DNA of 39,660 nt from Flavobacteriaceae bacterium (lineage in GTDB: Bacteria > Bacteroidota > Bacteroidia > Flavobacteriales > Flavobacteriaceae). Positions 16,776 to 25,039 of the stretch are shown here, piece by piece. A program made the position numbers and the translations under genes. A model generated the notes under the pieces. That model was given only the letters and a program-made list of their open reading frames with translations. It had not been told where the DNA came from and did no database searches. The DNA lies in the NCBI GenBank assembly GCA_026988075.1, contig JALSLZ010000171.1, positions 1 through 39,660 of the forward strand, written 5' to 3'. Each line of letters starts with the position of its first letter. Positions within the stretch are counted from its first letter, which is position 1.

Positions 16776-17603
16776 ATGGTAGACATATTAGTTTCGACAA
16801 CATGGCTTAATAAAAATCTAACTAATGATAATTTAATTATTTTAGATGCAAGTCCACTATCAACTGCCACTGGCAAAAAATCTACTTTTAGTAATAAAAT
16901 TATTCCGTTTGCACGATTTTTTAATATTAAAGACGATTTTAGTGACACAAATAGTGAGTTTCCAAATACATTTCCTTCAGTAAAACAATTTGAGGAGAAA
17001 TGTATAAAACTGGGCATAAACAACACATCGCATATTGTTGTTTATGATAATTTAGGCATCTACACAAGCCCAAGAGTTTGGTGGATGTTTAAAACATTTG
17101 GTCATAAAAATGTATCTGTTGTAAATGGCGGATTACCCGAATGGATTAAAAATGGACTTACTACTAATCAAAAAAACAGAAAAAAAACTTATTTAAAAGG
17201 CGATTTCAAAGCTAATTTTAGAGCTGGCAACATCAAGTTCTACAATGACATTATAGCAAACATAACAACTAAAGAATATTTACTAATCGATGCTCGCTCA
17301 AAAGGACGATTTACTGGTAAAGAAAAAGAACCCAGAAAACACTTGCAAAGCGGAAGTATTACAAACGCTATAAACATTCCGTTTAAAGATGTTTTACAAA
17401 ATGGGAAATACAAATCAAAAACTGAATTACTTAACCTATTTAACACTAAAAAAATAGCCCATAAAAATTTAATTTTTAGCTGTGGTTCTGGTATAACTGC
17501 TTGTATTGTTTACTTAGCAAGTGAATTGATATTAAAAAACAATAAAAGCATTTACGATGGTTCATGGGCAGAATGGGCAGAAAAACAAAAATTATTTAAA
17601 TAA
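16776..17603 (+). CDS. Two-domain rhodanese-type sulfurtransferase (mercaptopyruvate/thiosulfate)
   Basis: The protein has 275 residues. Two rhodanese domains, an inactive N-terminal and a catalytic C-terminal one, are suggested by LIILDASPL (N-terminal) and LLIDARSKGRFTG (about 168-180). The active loop holds Cys236 in CGSGITAC, matching the CGSGVTAC loop of 3-mercaptopyruvate sulfurtransferase rather than thiosulfate rhodanese. It moves sulfur from mercaptopyruvate to an acceptor. There is no signal peptide, so it is cytoplasmic. The internal 'RFTGKEKEPRKHLQSGSITNAINIPF' region, of the GHIPGA type, confirms domain 2. Confidence 0.88.
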   Translation: MVDILVSTTWLNKNLTNDNLIILDASPLSTATGKKSTFSNKIIPFARFFNIKDDFSDTNSEFPNTFPSVKQFEEKCIKLGINNTSHIVVYDNLGIYTSPRVWWMFKTFGHKNVSVVNGGLPEWIKNGLTTNQKNRKKTYLKGDFKANFRAGNIKFYNDIIANITTKEYLLIDARSKGRFTGKEKEPRKHLQSGSITNAINIPFKDVLQNGKYKSKTELLNLFNTKKIAHKNLIFSCGSGITACIVYLASELILKNNKSIYDGSWAEWAEKQKLFK

Positions 17604-17625
17604 CTAACTTACATCTTATTTTTAA

Positions 17626-17633
17626 TATATTTG
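17626..17633 (+). promoter_or_regulatory. Predicted minus-7 box (TATATTTG) before the 111-residue protein gene
   Basis: TATATTTG fits the consensus and lies 28 bases before the ATG at 17662; a TTG at the right distance upstream is missing. Confidence 0.45.
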
Positions 17634-17661
17634 AGAAGAAAACACCATAAATTGTAAATAC

Positions 17662-17997
17662 ATGTTCAATCAAAACGACATCAATTCATTAATTAACATT
17701 ATCCCAACAGGAAGACAAAATGCAATTACCGCATATATAATTGCTCAAAGTTTAGGATATCCTACTGGAGGAAATCAAGTTAAAACAAGAAACTTAATTA
17801 AGTTCGCCATAGCTAGTGGTAATTTAATTTTAAGTTCATCTAATGAAAATCCTAAAGGTTATTGGATTTCAATAGACAAGTCAGAAATAGTTGACACTAT
17901 ATCATCATTAGAGCATAGAGCAAACGAAATTTTAGATAGAGCTAATAATCTTAAAAACAATTGGAACAATATCAATCCCCAAAATATCATAACATAA
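17662..17997 (+). CDS. Small protein, probable winged-helix-type DNA-binding domain
   Basis: This 111-residue protein has no signal peptide. Residues 1-80 read as two or three helices then a wing: NDINSLINIIP, QNAITAYIIAQSLG, VKTRNLIKFAIASGNLILSSSNENPKGYWISID. The GYWISI strand after an Asn/Pro loop is typical of a winged-helix wing. A helical tail (IVDTISSLEHRANEILDRANNL) could dimerise. I do not recognise the family. It has its own predicted promoter and a separate position between the sulfurtransferase and the GH114-like gene. It may be a regulator, but its target is not shown by the sequence. Confidence 0.55.
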   Translation: MFNQNDINSLINIIPTGRQNAITAYIIAQSLGYPTGGNQVKTRNLIKFAIASGNLILSSSNENPKGYWISIDKSEIVDTISSLEHRANEILDRANNLKNNWNNINPQNIIT

Positions 17998-18080
17998 ACA
18001 TATCGAATTATATCATAACTTTAATTTGATGAATATACTAATCTAAAATAAAAACCGTTTAATAATAAATCACAACTATT

Positions 18081-18914
18081 ATGACAAAACAACTGATTAT
18101 CATTGCACTTACTGTTTTTTTATTTTCTTGCGAAAAAGAAATTAATATAAGTCCAGAAACAAATATAAATACTGCAAAAGCAGTTTACAACCAAGCATAT
18201 CAAGAAAATTTTGAAGCAGACAAAATAGCTGATATTATTACCGATGCAAAAAACGCTTACGTACTTGTAGATCCTTTTTTAGATAATGTAACAGAGTCAA
18301 TAGCTGCCATAAAAGAAAACGGCAATGAAGTTGGCGCTTATATTAGCATTGGTACTGGAGAAAATTATCGAAGTGATTTTTCTGAAATGCAAGCCTATTT
18401 AGTTACAACGCCATGGGAACAATGGAATAATGAATATTTTGTAAATACAACCACTACGGGAATTATTGATATTATGAAAGCTCGTATTGATAAAATTGCA
18501 CTTTGGGGTTGCGATTGGGTAGAATTTGATAATATGGATTGGGTTTACGACAACGATTTAAGAACTACTTACGGTTTTGAAGTAACAGAAGCTGAGGGAA
18601 TTGCTTATTACCAAGAATTATGTGATTATGTTCATGAAAAAGGTATGAAATGCATGGCAAAAAATTTAGTTGAAAATGCTTCCAGTTTTGATGGTGTTTT
18701 ATACGAATCATACCACAATGAAAAAAATTGGTGGGAACAAGATGGAGCGCAAAGCTTTTTAGATGCTGGTAAATTAGTAATTGTTAATCATTATAACGAA
18801 GTAAATTGTGGTGAAATCTATACGGAATACAAAGCCATTTACAATAAAAATTTATCTTTTATTTGTGAAGATGCCAATCTTCATAAATATGTTCATTTTA
18901 ATGAAGAAAACTAA
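18081..18914 (+). CDS. Lipoprotein with GH114-like (endo-alpha-1,4-polygalactosaminidase) domain
   Basis: The protein has 277 residues with lipobox FLFSC (Cys17), so it is a probable outer-membrane lipoprotein. The TIM-barrel signature of GH114 is readable: GAYISIGTGENYRSDF near 94-109, IDKIALWGCDWVEFDNMDWVYD near 136-157, and CMAKNLVENA. In the family, conserved acidic residues in the EFDNMD segment are catalytic candidates. GH114 members cut alpha-1,4-linked polygalactosamine, as in exopolysaccharide or fungal walls; the substrate here is unproven. It ends two bases before the convergent rnhB stop, with no visible terminator between. Confidence 0.8.
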   Translation: MTKQLIIIALTVFLFSCEKEINISPETNINTAKAVYNQAYQENFEADKIADIITDAKNAYVLVDPFLDNVTESIAAIKENGNEVGAYISIGTGENYRSDFSEMQAYLVTTPWEQWNNEYFVNTTTTGIIDIMKARIDKIALWGCDWVEFDNMDWVYDNDLRTTYGFEVTEAEGIAYYQELCDYVHEKGMKCMAKNLVENASSFDGVLYESYHNEKNWWEQDGAQSFLDAGKLVIVNHYNEVNCGEIYTEYKAIYNKNLSFICEDANLHKYVHFNEEN

Positions 18915-18916
18915 GC

Positions 18917-19516
18917 TTATAAATCTAACTTTAATTGAGTAGGTAATAATTTAAAGGTTTTTCTATGATAGGTAGTAATACCGAATTCTTTTATCCCATT
19001 GCGATGTTGCTTGGTTGGATAACCTTTATTCTTAGTCCAAAAATAATGAGGGAATTCTTTTGCAATTTCTTGCATGTATTCATCTCTATATGTTTTTGCT
19101 AATATAGATGCCGCAGCAATACTCATATATTTGGCGTCTCCTTTTACAATTGTTTTATACGGAATATTATTTAACGCTTTAAATTTATTACCATCAACAA
19201 TAATAAATTCAGGTTTTATATCAAGTGTTTCAATAGATTGATGCATTGCTAAAATTGATGCTTGCAAAATATTTATTTCTTCTATTTTTCGAGCATCTAC
19301 AAAAGAAACCGAAAAAGCCAATGCATTTTCTTCGATAAAAGGTTTTAAAATTTTACGCTGCTTTTCTGTTAATTGCTTTGAGTCATTTAACAATGGATGC
19401 TTAAAATTGTCTGGTAAAATAACTGCGGCAGCAACTACTGGTCCAGCCAAACAACCTCTTCCTGCTTCATCGGTTCCAGCCTCTAATTTATATTTTGAAA
19501 ATTTTAACTTAAGCAT
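18917..19516 (-). CDS. rnhB: Ribonuclease HII
   Basis: The 199-residue RNase HII removes RNA strands from RNA-DNA hybrids and misincorporated ribonucleotides. The active site shows Asp16-Glu17 in [13 protein letters not shown] and Asp108 in IVDGNK, followed by [12 protein letters not shown] and the C-terminal GYPTKQH basic signature. The start ATG at 19516 overlaps the end of the XrtF-associated gene by 8 bases, so rnhB is the last gene of the xrtF operon and may be translationally coupled to it. Confidence 0.95.
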   Translation of the reverse strand: MLKLKFSKYKLEAGTDEAGRGCLAGPVVAAAVILPDNFKHPLLNDSKQLTEKQRKILKPFIEENALAFSVSFVDARKIEEINILQASILAMHQSIETLDIKPEFIIVDGNKFKALNNIPYKTIVKGDAKYMSIAAASILAKTYRDEYMQEIAKEFPHYFWTKNKGYPTKQHRNGIKEFGITTYHRKTFKLLPTQLKLDL

Positions 19517-19934
19517 GTTTCTGTTGGTAATAAAAAGCAGGTATTAATAACAATACAAATATAGGATGAATTAAGAATCGTCTAACATAAAACAACGGCA
19601 AATGACTGCTAAAAGCCTGAAATTCAATTATTAAAATCAATGCAATAATCAATATGAAAAAAGCAGCAATATAAAACTGAAAACTAAATTTTATAAACTC
19701 CTTTTTAAACAAAGCATAAATAATTCCTAAAGAGATGCTGGCATTTATTACATATCTATAAAACAAATTAACATATAGTTTAATCGGTTTAATTTCAGGC
19801 AAAGCATCGTGTAAATAGTCGTTTTTAAAATATTCTAAATACGGATCATAAAATAATTTTGATGCCATTGCACGAACTAACACAAGTAAAAAGACCAAAA
19901 TTAATAAAAGTAAATAGTTAAAATACTTATTCAT
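19509..19934 (-). CDS. Exosortase F system-associated membrane protein
   Basis: The 141-residue protein has four predicted membrane segments, roughly 6-24, 57-78, 85-105 and 118-135, and no catalytic motif. A partner of exosortase XrtF with this size and topology (exosortase F system-associated protein) regularly follows xrtF in Flavobacteria. Here it starts two bases after the xrtF stop. It may be an auxiliary factor for XrtF-dependent processing; its biochemistry is unknown. The N-terminal [17 protein letters not shown] segment is a soluble loop that may face the periplasm. Confidence 0.8.
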   Translation of the reverse strand: MNKYFNYLLLLILVFLLVLVRAMASKLFYDPYLEYFKNDYLHDALPEIKPIKLYVNLFYRYVINASISLGIIYALFKKEFIKFSFQFYIAAFFILIIALILIIEFQAFSSHLPLFYVRRFLIHPIFVLLLIPAFYYQQKHA

Positions 19935-19936
19935 TT

Positions 19937-20476
19937 TTAGTTTTTTTTAAGATTCGAAAATTTATTTACCCAAATTACCCAGAGCAAAAAAACCATACCG
20001 TAAATAATTGCAGGAAACACCAAACTATGCAAAATTTCTTGATTTTTTGGATATGCAAATATTCCGATAGATAAAACTGCAATTCGAAATACATTGGTTA
20101 TATAAATGAGAATTACTCCTACAATTCCGAAAACAATTGTTGTTTTAATTTTACCCGAAAATGCAATAATAAATGCTAAAAACAATATGATTATACTAAG
20201 CGAATTACAACCTTCAATAACACGTGAAACGTATTTATTATTGACATACATTTTTAAAGACAGTTCATTTTGATGCTGTACCGTTTTTGCATCATAACCC
20301 AAAAAATTTATCACAGAAACTGTTTGATTTGCAACCGTTTCTGTAATAGGCGAACAAGAGAATAAAGTGTTTTTTTCTTGAGTTTTATTTAAATAAAACG
20401 AATACAAACTTACCATTATCAAATAACTGATAAAGAATTTTATTAAAAATAAAATAATTGGCTTATTGTTTTTCAT
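19937..20476 (-). CDS. xrtF: Exosortase family protein XrtF
   Basis: This 179-residue integral membrane cysteine protease/transpeptidase homologue has catalytic Cys90 in EGCNSLSI, Arg131 in NVFRIAVL and His150 in ILHSLVFP. All the expected exosortase residues are present. Predicted membrane segments flank them. Exosortases remove a C-terminal sorting tag (PEP-CTERM-like) from exported proteins. XrtF is the small Flavobacteria type whose substrates I do not know, and no C-terminal tag protein is apparent in this window. It has its own TATATTTG box at 20496-20503 with a leader of about 20 bases or less. Confidence 0.88.
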   Translation of the reverse strand: MKNNKPIILFLIKFFISYLIMVSLYSFYLNKTQEKNTLFSCSPITETVANQTVSVINFLGYDAKTVQHQNELSLKMYVNNKYVSRVIEGCNSLSIIILFLAFIIAFSGKIKTTIVFGIVGVILIYITNVFRIAVLSIGIFAYPKNQEILHSLVFPAIIYGMVFLLWVIWVNKFSNLKKN

Positions 20477-20495
20477 AATACACGCTACTTAAATA

Positions 20496-20503
20496 CAAAT
20501 ATA
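20496..20503 (-). promoter_or_regulatory. Predicted minus-7 box (TATATTTG) of the xrtF operon
   Basis: The minus strand reads TATATTTG, 19 bases upstream of the xrtF ATG at 20476 and 12 bases past the stop of the upstream methyltransferase gene. It implies that xrtF, its partner and rnhB form one transcript with a very short leader. Confidence 0.55.
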
Positions 20504-20515
20504 CGACATTAAACA

Positions 20516-21688
20516 TTATGCTTTTTTACAAACTACAACTACTTTCTCTTCGTCTATATTGGTTGTAAAAAATAAATAATTAACTCCGCCATCTTTTAAT
20601 TTTGTTTTTTTTCGGATTTGAGCAACTGTTTCAGGAAAATTACGGATTGTAATATTTGCTTTTTCAATTCTCAATACCGCTTTTATTTTTTTAGCATTGT
20701 ATTTAATTACTTTTATTATACTAAAAATTCTACCTGGAAAATTAATTAAAACATCCGATGTGTATAAATGGGAATGTTTATGTAATTTATCAACTTTTAA
20801 CAATGCACTTATTTCATTAAATGCACCTGATTTTAGAATAGCTGAATTTGGTTCGTATAAAAATGATTTTGGTAATGAATAACCTGCTTCTTCGCTTTTT
20901 ATTTTAAAATCAAATAACTGATTACCTCCTTTTACAAAATTTATAGTTTTGTAATTTATTTCATCATTAAAATCCTTTTCTAATAAATACAAAACTTCTT
21001 TTACGTCATTATTTACTGCTACGACATGTACTTCTTTTACAAAACCCAACTCATTTATAGCAGCTTTAACGTCTAATAAAGGTGCCGTTTTTACTAAAAT
21101 AATATTTGAATAATTAAATAGTAGAGCTAAGTTATCTGGCAAATTAGGAGTGCAATCTGCTAATAAAAAAACACGCTTTTTAACACTATCTCTTCGTGAT
21201 GGATCTATATAAATAGTACTGAAATTTTTATTGTTATTTTTTAAATAATCAATTCCATTACCTATAATAGTTATTATGTTATCTATTTTTAATTTTTGAA
21301 AATTATACTTCGCTTTAAGCGAAAGTGATTCATTAATTTCACAATGTGTTACTTGCTTATTAGTCTTTGAAAAAGCAAAACAATCTACACCAAAACCACC
21401 AGTTAAATCTATTATGTTTTCGCCTTTAACAAGCTTACTCTTATATTTTGCAGTAATTTCTGAAGATGTTTGCTCTATATTTAGTTTATCTGGGTAATAA
21501 ATATTTTTTGTATTAAACCACGTTGGCAGCTTTTTTTTACACTTATTTTTAGATGTAATTTGCTTTGCTATTTGCTGAATAGAAACCTCTTTAAAAGGCG
21601 AACCTTTTAAAACCAATTTGGTAATTTCTGTATTAAGATTTTTAGTTATAAAATCTTGTACATCTTTATGTAAAATGTGTTTATTCAA
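20516..21688 (-). CDS. Class I SAM-dependent methyltransferase with THUMP-like domain (PG_1098 type)
   Basis: The 390-residue protein has a SAM motif I, IIDLTGGFGVDCFAF (about 96-110), and motif IV, IYIDPSRRDS. These match the PG_1098-type methyltransferases of Bacteroidota, which combine an N-terminal helical part, the Rossmann methyltransferase and C-terminal ferredoxin-like and THUMP-like domains (roughly 275-390). THUMP domains bind RNA, so an RNA target is likely, but no substrate is known to me. It follows prfC by 29 bases on the same strand, so the two are likely co-transcribed. Confidence 0.8.
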   Translation of the reverse strand: MNKHILHKDVQDFITKNLNTEITKLVLKGSPFKEVSIQQIAKQITSKNKCKKKLPTWFNTKNIYYPDKLNIEQTSSEITAKYKSKLVKGENIIDLTGGFGVDCFAFSKTNKQVTHCEINESLSLKAKYNFQKLKIDNIITIIGNGIDYLKNNNKNFSTIYIDPSRRDSVKKRVFLLADCTPNLPDNLALLFNYSNIILVKTAPLLDVKAAINELGFVKEVHVVAVNNDVKEVLYLLEKDFNDEINYKTINFVKGGNQLFDFKIKSEEAGYSLPKSFLYEPNSAILKSGAFNEISALLKVDKLHKHSHLYTSDVLINFPGRIFSIIKVIKYNAKKIKAVLRIEKANITIRNFPETVAQIRKKTKLKDGGVNYLFFTTNIDEEKVVVVCKKA

Positions 21689-21717
21689 ATTTTAAAAAAT
21701 TAGCACAATAAAATCAA

Positions 21718-23307
21718 TTAAGAAAATTCACTTGTAAAATGTAATTTTACGGTTGGATATTTACTTTGTGTCATTTGAATTGTAAAGGCTGAATCTGCTA
21801 AAAATACCAATTGTCCTTTTTTATCTTTTGCTAAATAACGTTGCTTTATTCTTAAAAACTCTTTGTATTCGTTATTTTTTTCATCTTCTGCTTCAACCCA
21901 ACAAACTTTGTGCATGTTTAAGTTTTCGTAGGTACATTTAGCGCCATATTCATGTTCTAAACGATATTGAATTACTTCAAATTGCAAAGCTCCAACAGTA
22001 CCAATTACTTTTCGTCCGTTAAGGCTTAAGATAAATAATTGTGCAACACCTTCATCCATTAATTGGTCAATACCTTTTGCCAACTGCTTAGATTTCATTG
22101 GGTCTGCATTATTAATATACCTAAAATGTTCTGGCGAAAAACTCGGCACACCTTTAAAGTTTAAAATCTCGCCTTCGGTTAAGGTATCACCAATTCTAAA
22201 ATTTCCTGTATCGTGTAAACCAACTATATCACCAGGAAAAGATTCTTCTACAATTTCTTTTTTTTCTGCAAAAAATGCATTTGGCGAAGCAAATTTCATT
22301 TTTTTATTCAGTTTAACGTGTAAATAATTCGTATTTCGTTTAAATGTACCCGAAACAATTTTTAAAAATGCCAATCTATTTCTATGTTTTGGGTCCATAT
22401 TTGCATGAATTTTAAACACAAAACCTGTCATTTTTTCTTCTTTGGAATCTACCAAACGAATATCTGACATTTTTGGTTGTGGTTGTGGAGCTATTTCAAT
22501 AAAACAGTCTAACAATTCTTTAACTCCAAAATTATTTAAAGCAGACCCAAAAAATACAGGTTGTAAATCGCCACTTAAATAATTTTCTAAATTGAATTTA
22601 GGATAAATGCCTTCGACCATTTCTAATTCTTCACGTAAATCGTTGGCATGCTTCGCTCCTACTATTGTATCTAATTCTGGGTTACTAATATCGGTAAATT
22701 CTATTCCTTGAGAAATAGTTTGTTTTACATCACCATCAAAAATATTTAGTTTTTTATCCCATATATTATAAATTCCTTTAAAATCATAACCCATTCCGAT
22801 AGGAAAACTCAAAGGTGTAACTTTTAAGCCTAACTTCTGCTCTACCTCATCTAACAAATCAAAGGCATCTTTACCTTCTCTATCTAATTTATTAATAAAA
22901 ACAATAATGGGTATTTTACGCATTCTACAAACTGAAACTAATTTTTCAGTTTGCTCTTCAACACCTTTTGCCACATCAATTACTACAATAACACTATCGA
23001 CTGCTGTTAGAGTTCTAAATGTATCTTCAGCAAAATCTTTATGTCCTGGCGTATCTAATATATTTACTTTTTTCTCTTTATAATTAAATGCTAAAACAGA
23101 AGTTGCAACAGAAATACCACGTTGACGTTCAATTTCCATAAAATCGGAAGTAGCGCCTTTTTTAACTTTATTACTTTTTACTGCTCCAGCTTCATTAATT
23201 GCGCCACCAAAAAGCAATAGTTTCTCGGTTAATGTTGTCTTTCCTGCATCTGGATGTGATATAATACCAAATGTTCTTCTGCGTTCTAATTCTTCTAAAA
23301 AAGTCAT
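21718..23307 (-). CDS. prfC: Peptide chain release factor 3
   Basis: I chose the ATG at 23307 (529 residues); an in-frame TTG at 23328 lies within the predicted promoter box and is rejected. RF3 is a GTPase that recycles RF1/RF2 from the ribosome after termination. Motifs are the P-loop in SHPDAGKTTLTEKLL, DTPGHKDF (G3) and INKLDREG (G4). The sequence from TFLEELERRRTFGIISHP onward is characteristic of PrfC and distinguishes it from EF-G. A TATATTTG box precedes it. Confidence 0.95.
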   Translation of the reverse strand: MTFLEELERRRTFGIISHPDAGKTTLTEKLLLFGGAINEAGAVKSNKVKKGATSDFMEIERQRGISVATSVLAFNYKEKKVNILDTPGHKDFAEDTFRTLTAVDSVIVVIDVAKGVEEQTEKLVSVCRMRKIPIIVFINKLDREGKDAFDLLDEVEQKLGLKVTPLSFPIGMGYDFKGIYNIWDKKLNIFDGDVKQTISQGIEFTDISNPELDTIVGAKHANDLREELEMVEGIYPKFNLENYLSGDLQPVFFGSALNNFGVKELLDCFIEIAPQPQPKMSDIRLVDSKEEKMTGFVFKIHANMDPKHRNRLAFLKIVSGTFKRNTNYLHVKLNKKMKFASPNAFFAEKKEIVEESFPGDIVGLHDTGNFRIGDTLTEGEILNFKGVPSFSPEHFRYINNADPMKSKQLAKGIDQLMDEGVAQLFILSLNGRKVIGTVGALQFEVIQYRLEHEYGAKCTYENLNMHKVCWVEAEDEKNNEYKEFLRIKQRYLAKDKKGQLVFLADSAFTIQMTQSKYPTVKLHFTSEFS

Positions 23308-23325
23308 GTTTATTTTTTGATTTTG

Positions 23326-23333
23326 CAAATATA
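23326..23333 (-). promoter_or_regulatory. Predicted minus-7 box (TATATTTG) of prfC
   Basis: The minus strand reads TATATTTG, 18 bases upstream of the prfC ATG at 23307. It overlaps the TTG at 23328, which argues against that codon as a start. Confidence 0.55.
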
Positions 23334-23389
23334 GTATTTTGGGTTGGTTTGTATTTACAAAATTATTTATTTGAATAGTAATTATAAAA

Positions 23390-23415
23390 AAAGACTGTCT
23401 TTTCAGACAGTCTTT
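23390..23415 (-). terminator. Terminator of the 74-residue protein gene
   Basis: AAAGACTGTCT (23390-23400) pairs perfectly with AGACAGTCTTT (23405-23415) over a 4-base loop. On the minus strand it is followed by a run of T residues. It lies 19 bases after the stop at 23435. Confidence 0.88.
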
Positions 23416-23434
23416 ATATTAAATGTTAATATTA

Positions 23435-23659
23435 CTACGTAGTTTCTAATTTTAAAAATTTACTTTTTGTAATGAATTTATTATTTTTTGATTCTCCTAA
23501 TATTAAAATGTCTTTTGTTTTTTTGTATTCTTCAATCGCAATTAACATTTGCCTTTCGTCTTCTCTAAATAATTTAATTCCTTTTTTAGCGCCTTTTTTT
23601 AAAATTTCAATATAAAAACCATCTTTTAATTTTCCTGGTCTTGTTGCGGGTCTTCCCAT
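23435..23659 (-). CDS. Small basic protein of unknown function, 74 residues
   Basis: It begins MGRPATRPGKLKDGFYIEIL and continues with KGIKLFREDERQMLIAIEEYKKTKDILILGES. It carries no signal peptide and no Cys. A strand-helix-strand outline (FYIEILKK, EDERQMLIAIEEYKK, ILILGES) with many Lys residues could be a small nucleic-acid-binding fold, which is an inference only. It has a dedicated terminator at 23390-23415 and a separate start 93 bases after the cyclophilin gene's stop, so it may be its own transcription unit. It resembles short conserved proteins seen in Flavobacteria, but I cannot name it. Confidence 0.65.
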   Translation of the reverse strand: MGRPATRPGKLKDGFYIEILKKGAKKGIKLFREDERQMLIAIEEYKKTKDILILGESKNNKFITKSKFLKLETT

Positions 23660-23752
23660 AATCTTTTCTGTTATTTTTAATTACGCACAATATAACGAAA
23701 TTTAATTGACTTATCCAAATATTTAACACATATTTAACTGAACGCTTTCTGT

Positions 23753-24457
23753 TTACCGAATACTAACAACTTTTATATCAATATCTTTAAAAGGCCATTC
23801 GTCTTTATCTGTTTTTTCTAAAATAATTTTATCAATAACATGCATTCCTTTTATTACTTTACCTATAACCGTATGTTCAAAATTTAAATGATGTTGCGGT
23901 TTTTTACTTTGCACAATATAAAATTCAAAAGGTGTTGATAATTTATCAGGGTTGTATTCCCAATCTCTTGCAACAGCTAAAGCACCTCTAAAATGCTTGT
24001 GGTTTTTTCTAAATTCGGGCTTTAATCTATAATTTTTATACTTATTACGAAAATTAATTGTAGTCATTCTGTCTGAGTTTCCAAATTGAGCCACAAAATT
24101 AGGCACTAATCTATGAAAACTGGTTGTGTCAAAATATCCTTTTTTAGCTAAAAAAATAAAGTTTGCACGATGTATTGGTGTGTCTTTATAAAGCTGAAAA
24201 GTAAAATTACCCAAACGTGTTGAAAATTCGACTATAGTTTCTTTATTTATTTTTCCGTAGGCCCTAAAAAAAGCATTTGCGTTATTGTGATTTAAAGTAT
24301 CAGTAACCGTTATATTTTGTTTTTTATACGGTTTCTTTTTTACTTTTAAATTAGTTGATTTTTCTTTTTTTAATTTAGAGATTACCTTTACTTTTTTTTC
24401 ATCATTACATGAATTTAAAAGTAACAGTACTAATAATAGTCTTAAAAAATTTATCAT
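23753..24457 (-). CDS. Cyclophilin-type peptidyl-prolyl cis-trans isomerase lipoprotein
   Basis: I chose the ATG at 24457 (234 residues); a TTG at 24463 would add two residues. The start MINFLRLLLVLLLLNSC carries a lipobox with Cys17. After a Lys-rich linker the cyclophilin domain shows GNFTFQLYKDTPIHRANFIFLAKKGYFD, SFHRLVPNFVAQFG, and later FEHTVIGKVIKGMHVIDKI. The family catalyses proline isomerisation and helps fold envelope proteins. It is likely outer-membrane anchored, facing the periplasm. It starts eight bases after the ECF sigma stop and is surely in the same operon. Confidence 0.9.
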   Translation of the reverse strand: MINFLRLLLVLLLLNSCNDEKKVKVISKLKKEKSTNLKVKKKPYKKQNITVTDTLNHNNANAFFRAYGKINKETIVEFSTRLGNFTFQLYKDTPIHRANFIFLAKKGYFDTTSFHRLVPNFVAQFGNSDRMTTINFRNKYKNYRLKPEFRKNHKHFRGALAVARDWEYNPDKLSTPFEFYIVQSKKPQHHLNFEHTVIGKVIKGMHVIDKIILEKTDKDEWPFKDIDIKVVSIR

Positions 24458-24465
24458 AAACAATT

Positions 24466-25008
24466 TTATTTACGAATAATTTCTGCCAACAACTTTTTAG
24501 CTCTTAACAATTTTACTTTAACATTACTCATAGATTCATTTAATTCGGACGAAATTTCTTTATACGTCATTTCTTGAAAATACCTTAATTGTATAATTTC
24601 TTGATAATGTGGCTTTAACTTTTTAATATAAGCCAATAATTTTGCTAAATTTTGTTCTGTTATTATTTTATCTTCAATTGATGGACTTTCATCTTTAATG
24701 TCAAAAAATTTATCATTTCCATCTATTGAAATAATTCCTTTTTTCTGTTTACGCAGTTGATCTATAAAAATATTTTTCGAAATAGTAATCAACCAAGTTT
24801 TAAACGTATAATTTTCATCATAAAGCACCAATTTATCAAAAGCCTTAGCAAATGAACGAATGGTATTATCTTCTGCTTCATCTGGATCTTTAGTCTTTGA
24901 CAACTGAAATAAATAAACATCTTTCCAATACATGTTCAACAAGGTTTTGTAAGCGCCTTGACTTCCGTTTTTAGCTTTTTGTATTGTATTTTTTATATCG
25001 TTAGACAT
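24466..25008 (-). CDS. ECF-type RNA polymerase sigma factor
   Basis: The 180-residue sigma-70 family protein contains only regions 2 and 4. Region 2 reads AYKTLLNMYWKDVYLFQLSKTKDPDEAEDNTIRSFAKAFDKL and TFKTWLITISKNIFIDQLRK. Region 4 (LKPHYQEIIQLRYFQEMTYKEISSELNESMSNVKVKLLRAKKLL, about 133-176) holds the minus-35-binding helix-turn-helix. No anti-sigma gene follows; the next gene is the cyclophilin. The heptamer array fills the whole space upstream. Target promoters are unknown; an envelope role is suggested by the cyclophilin neighbour. Confidence 0.92.
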   Translation of the reverse strand: MSNDIKNTIQKAKNGSQGAYKTLLNMYWKDVYLFQLSKTKDPDEAEDNTIRSFAKAFDKLVLYDENYTFKTWLITISKNIFIDQLRKQKKGIISIDGNDKFFDIKDESPSIEDKIITEQNLAKLLAYIKKLKPHYQEIIQLRYFQEMTYKEISSELNESMSNVKVKLLRAKKLLAEIIRK

Positions 25009-25039
25009 TTACTCTATTATTTAATTTAAATATTGATTT

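Noticed and set aside
23308-23328. TTG start of prfC at 23328
   Set aside because: It lies within the TATATTTG minus-7 box; the ATG at 23307 is the better start.
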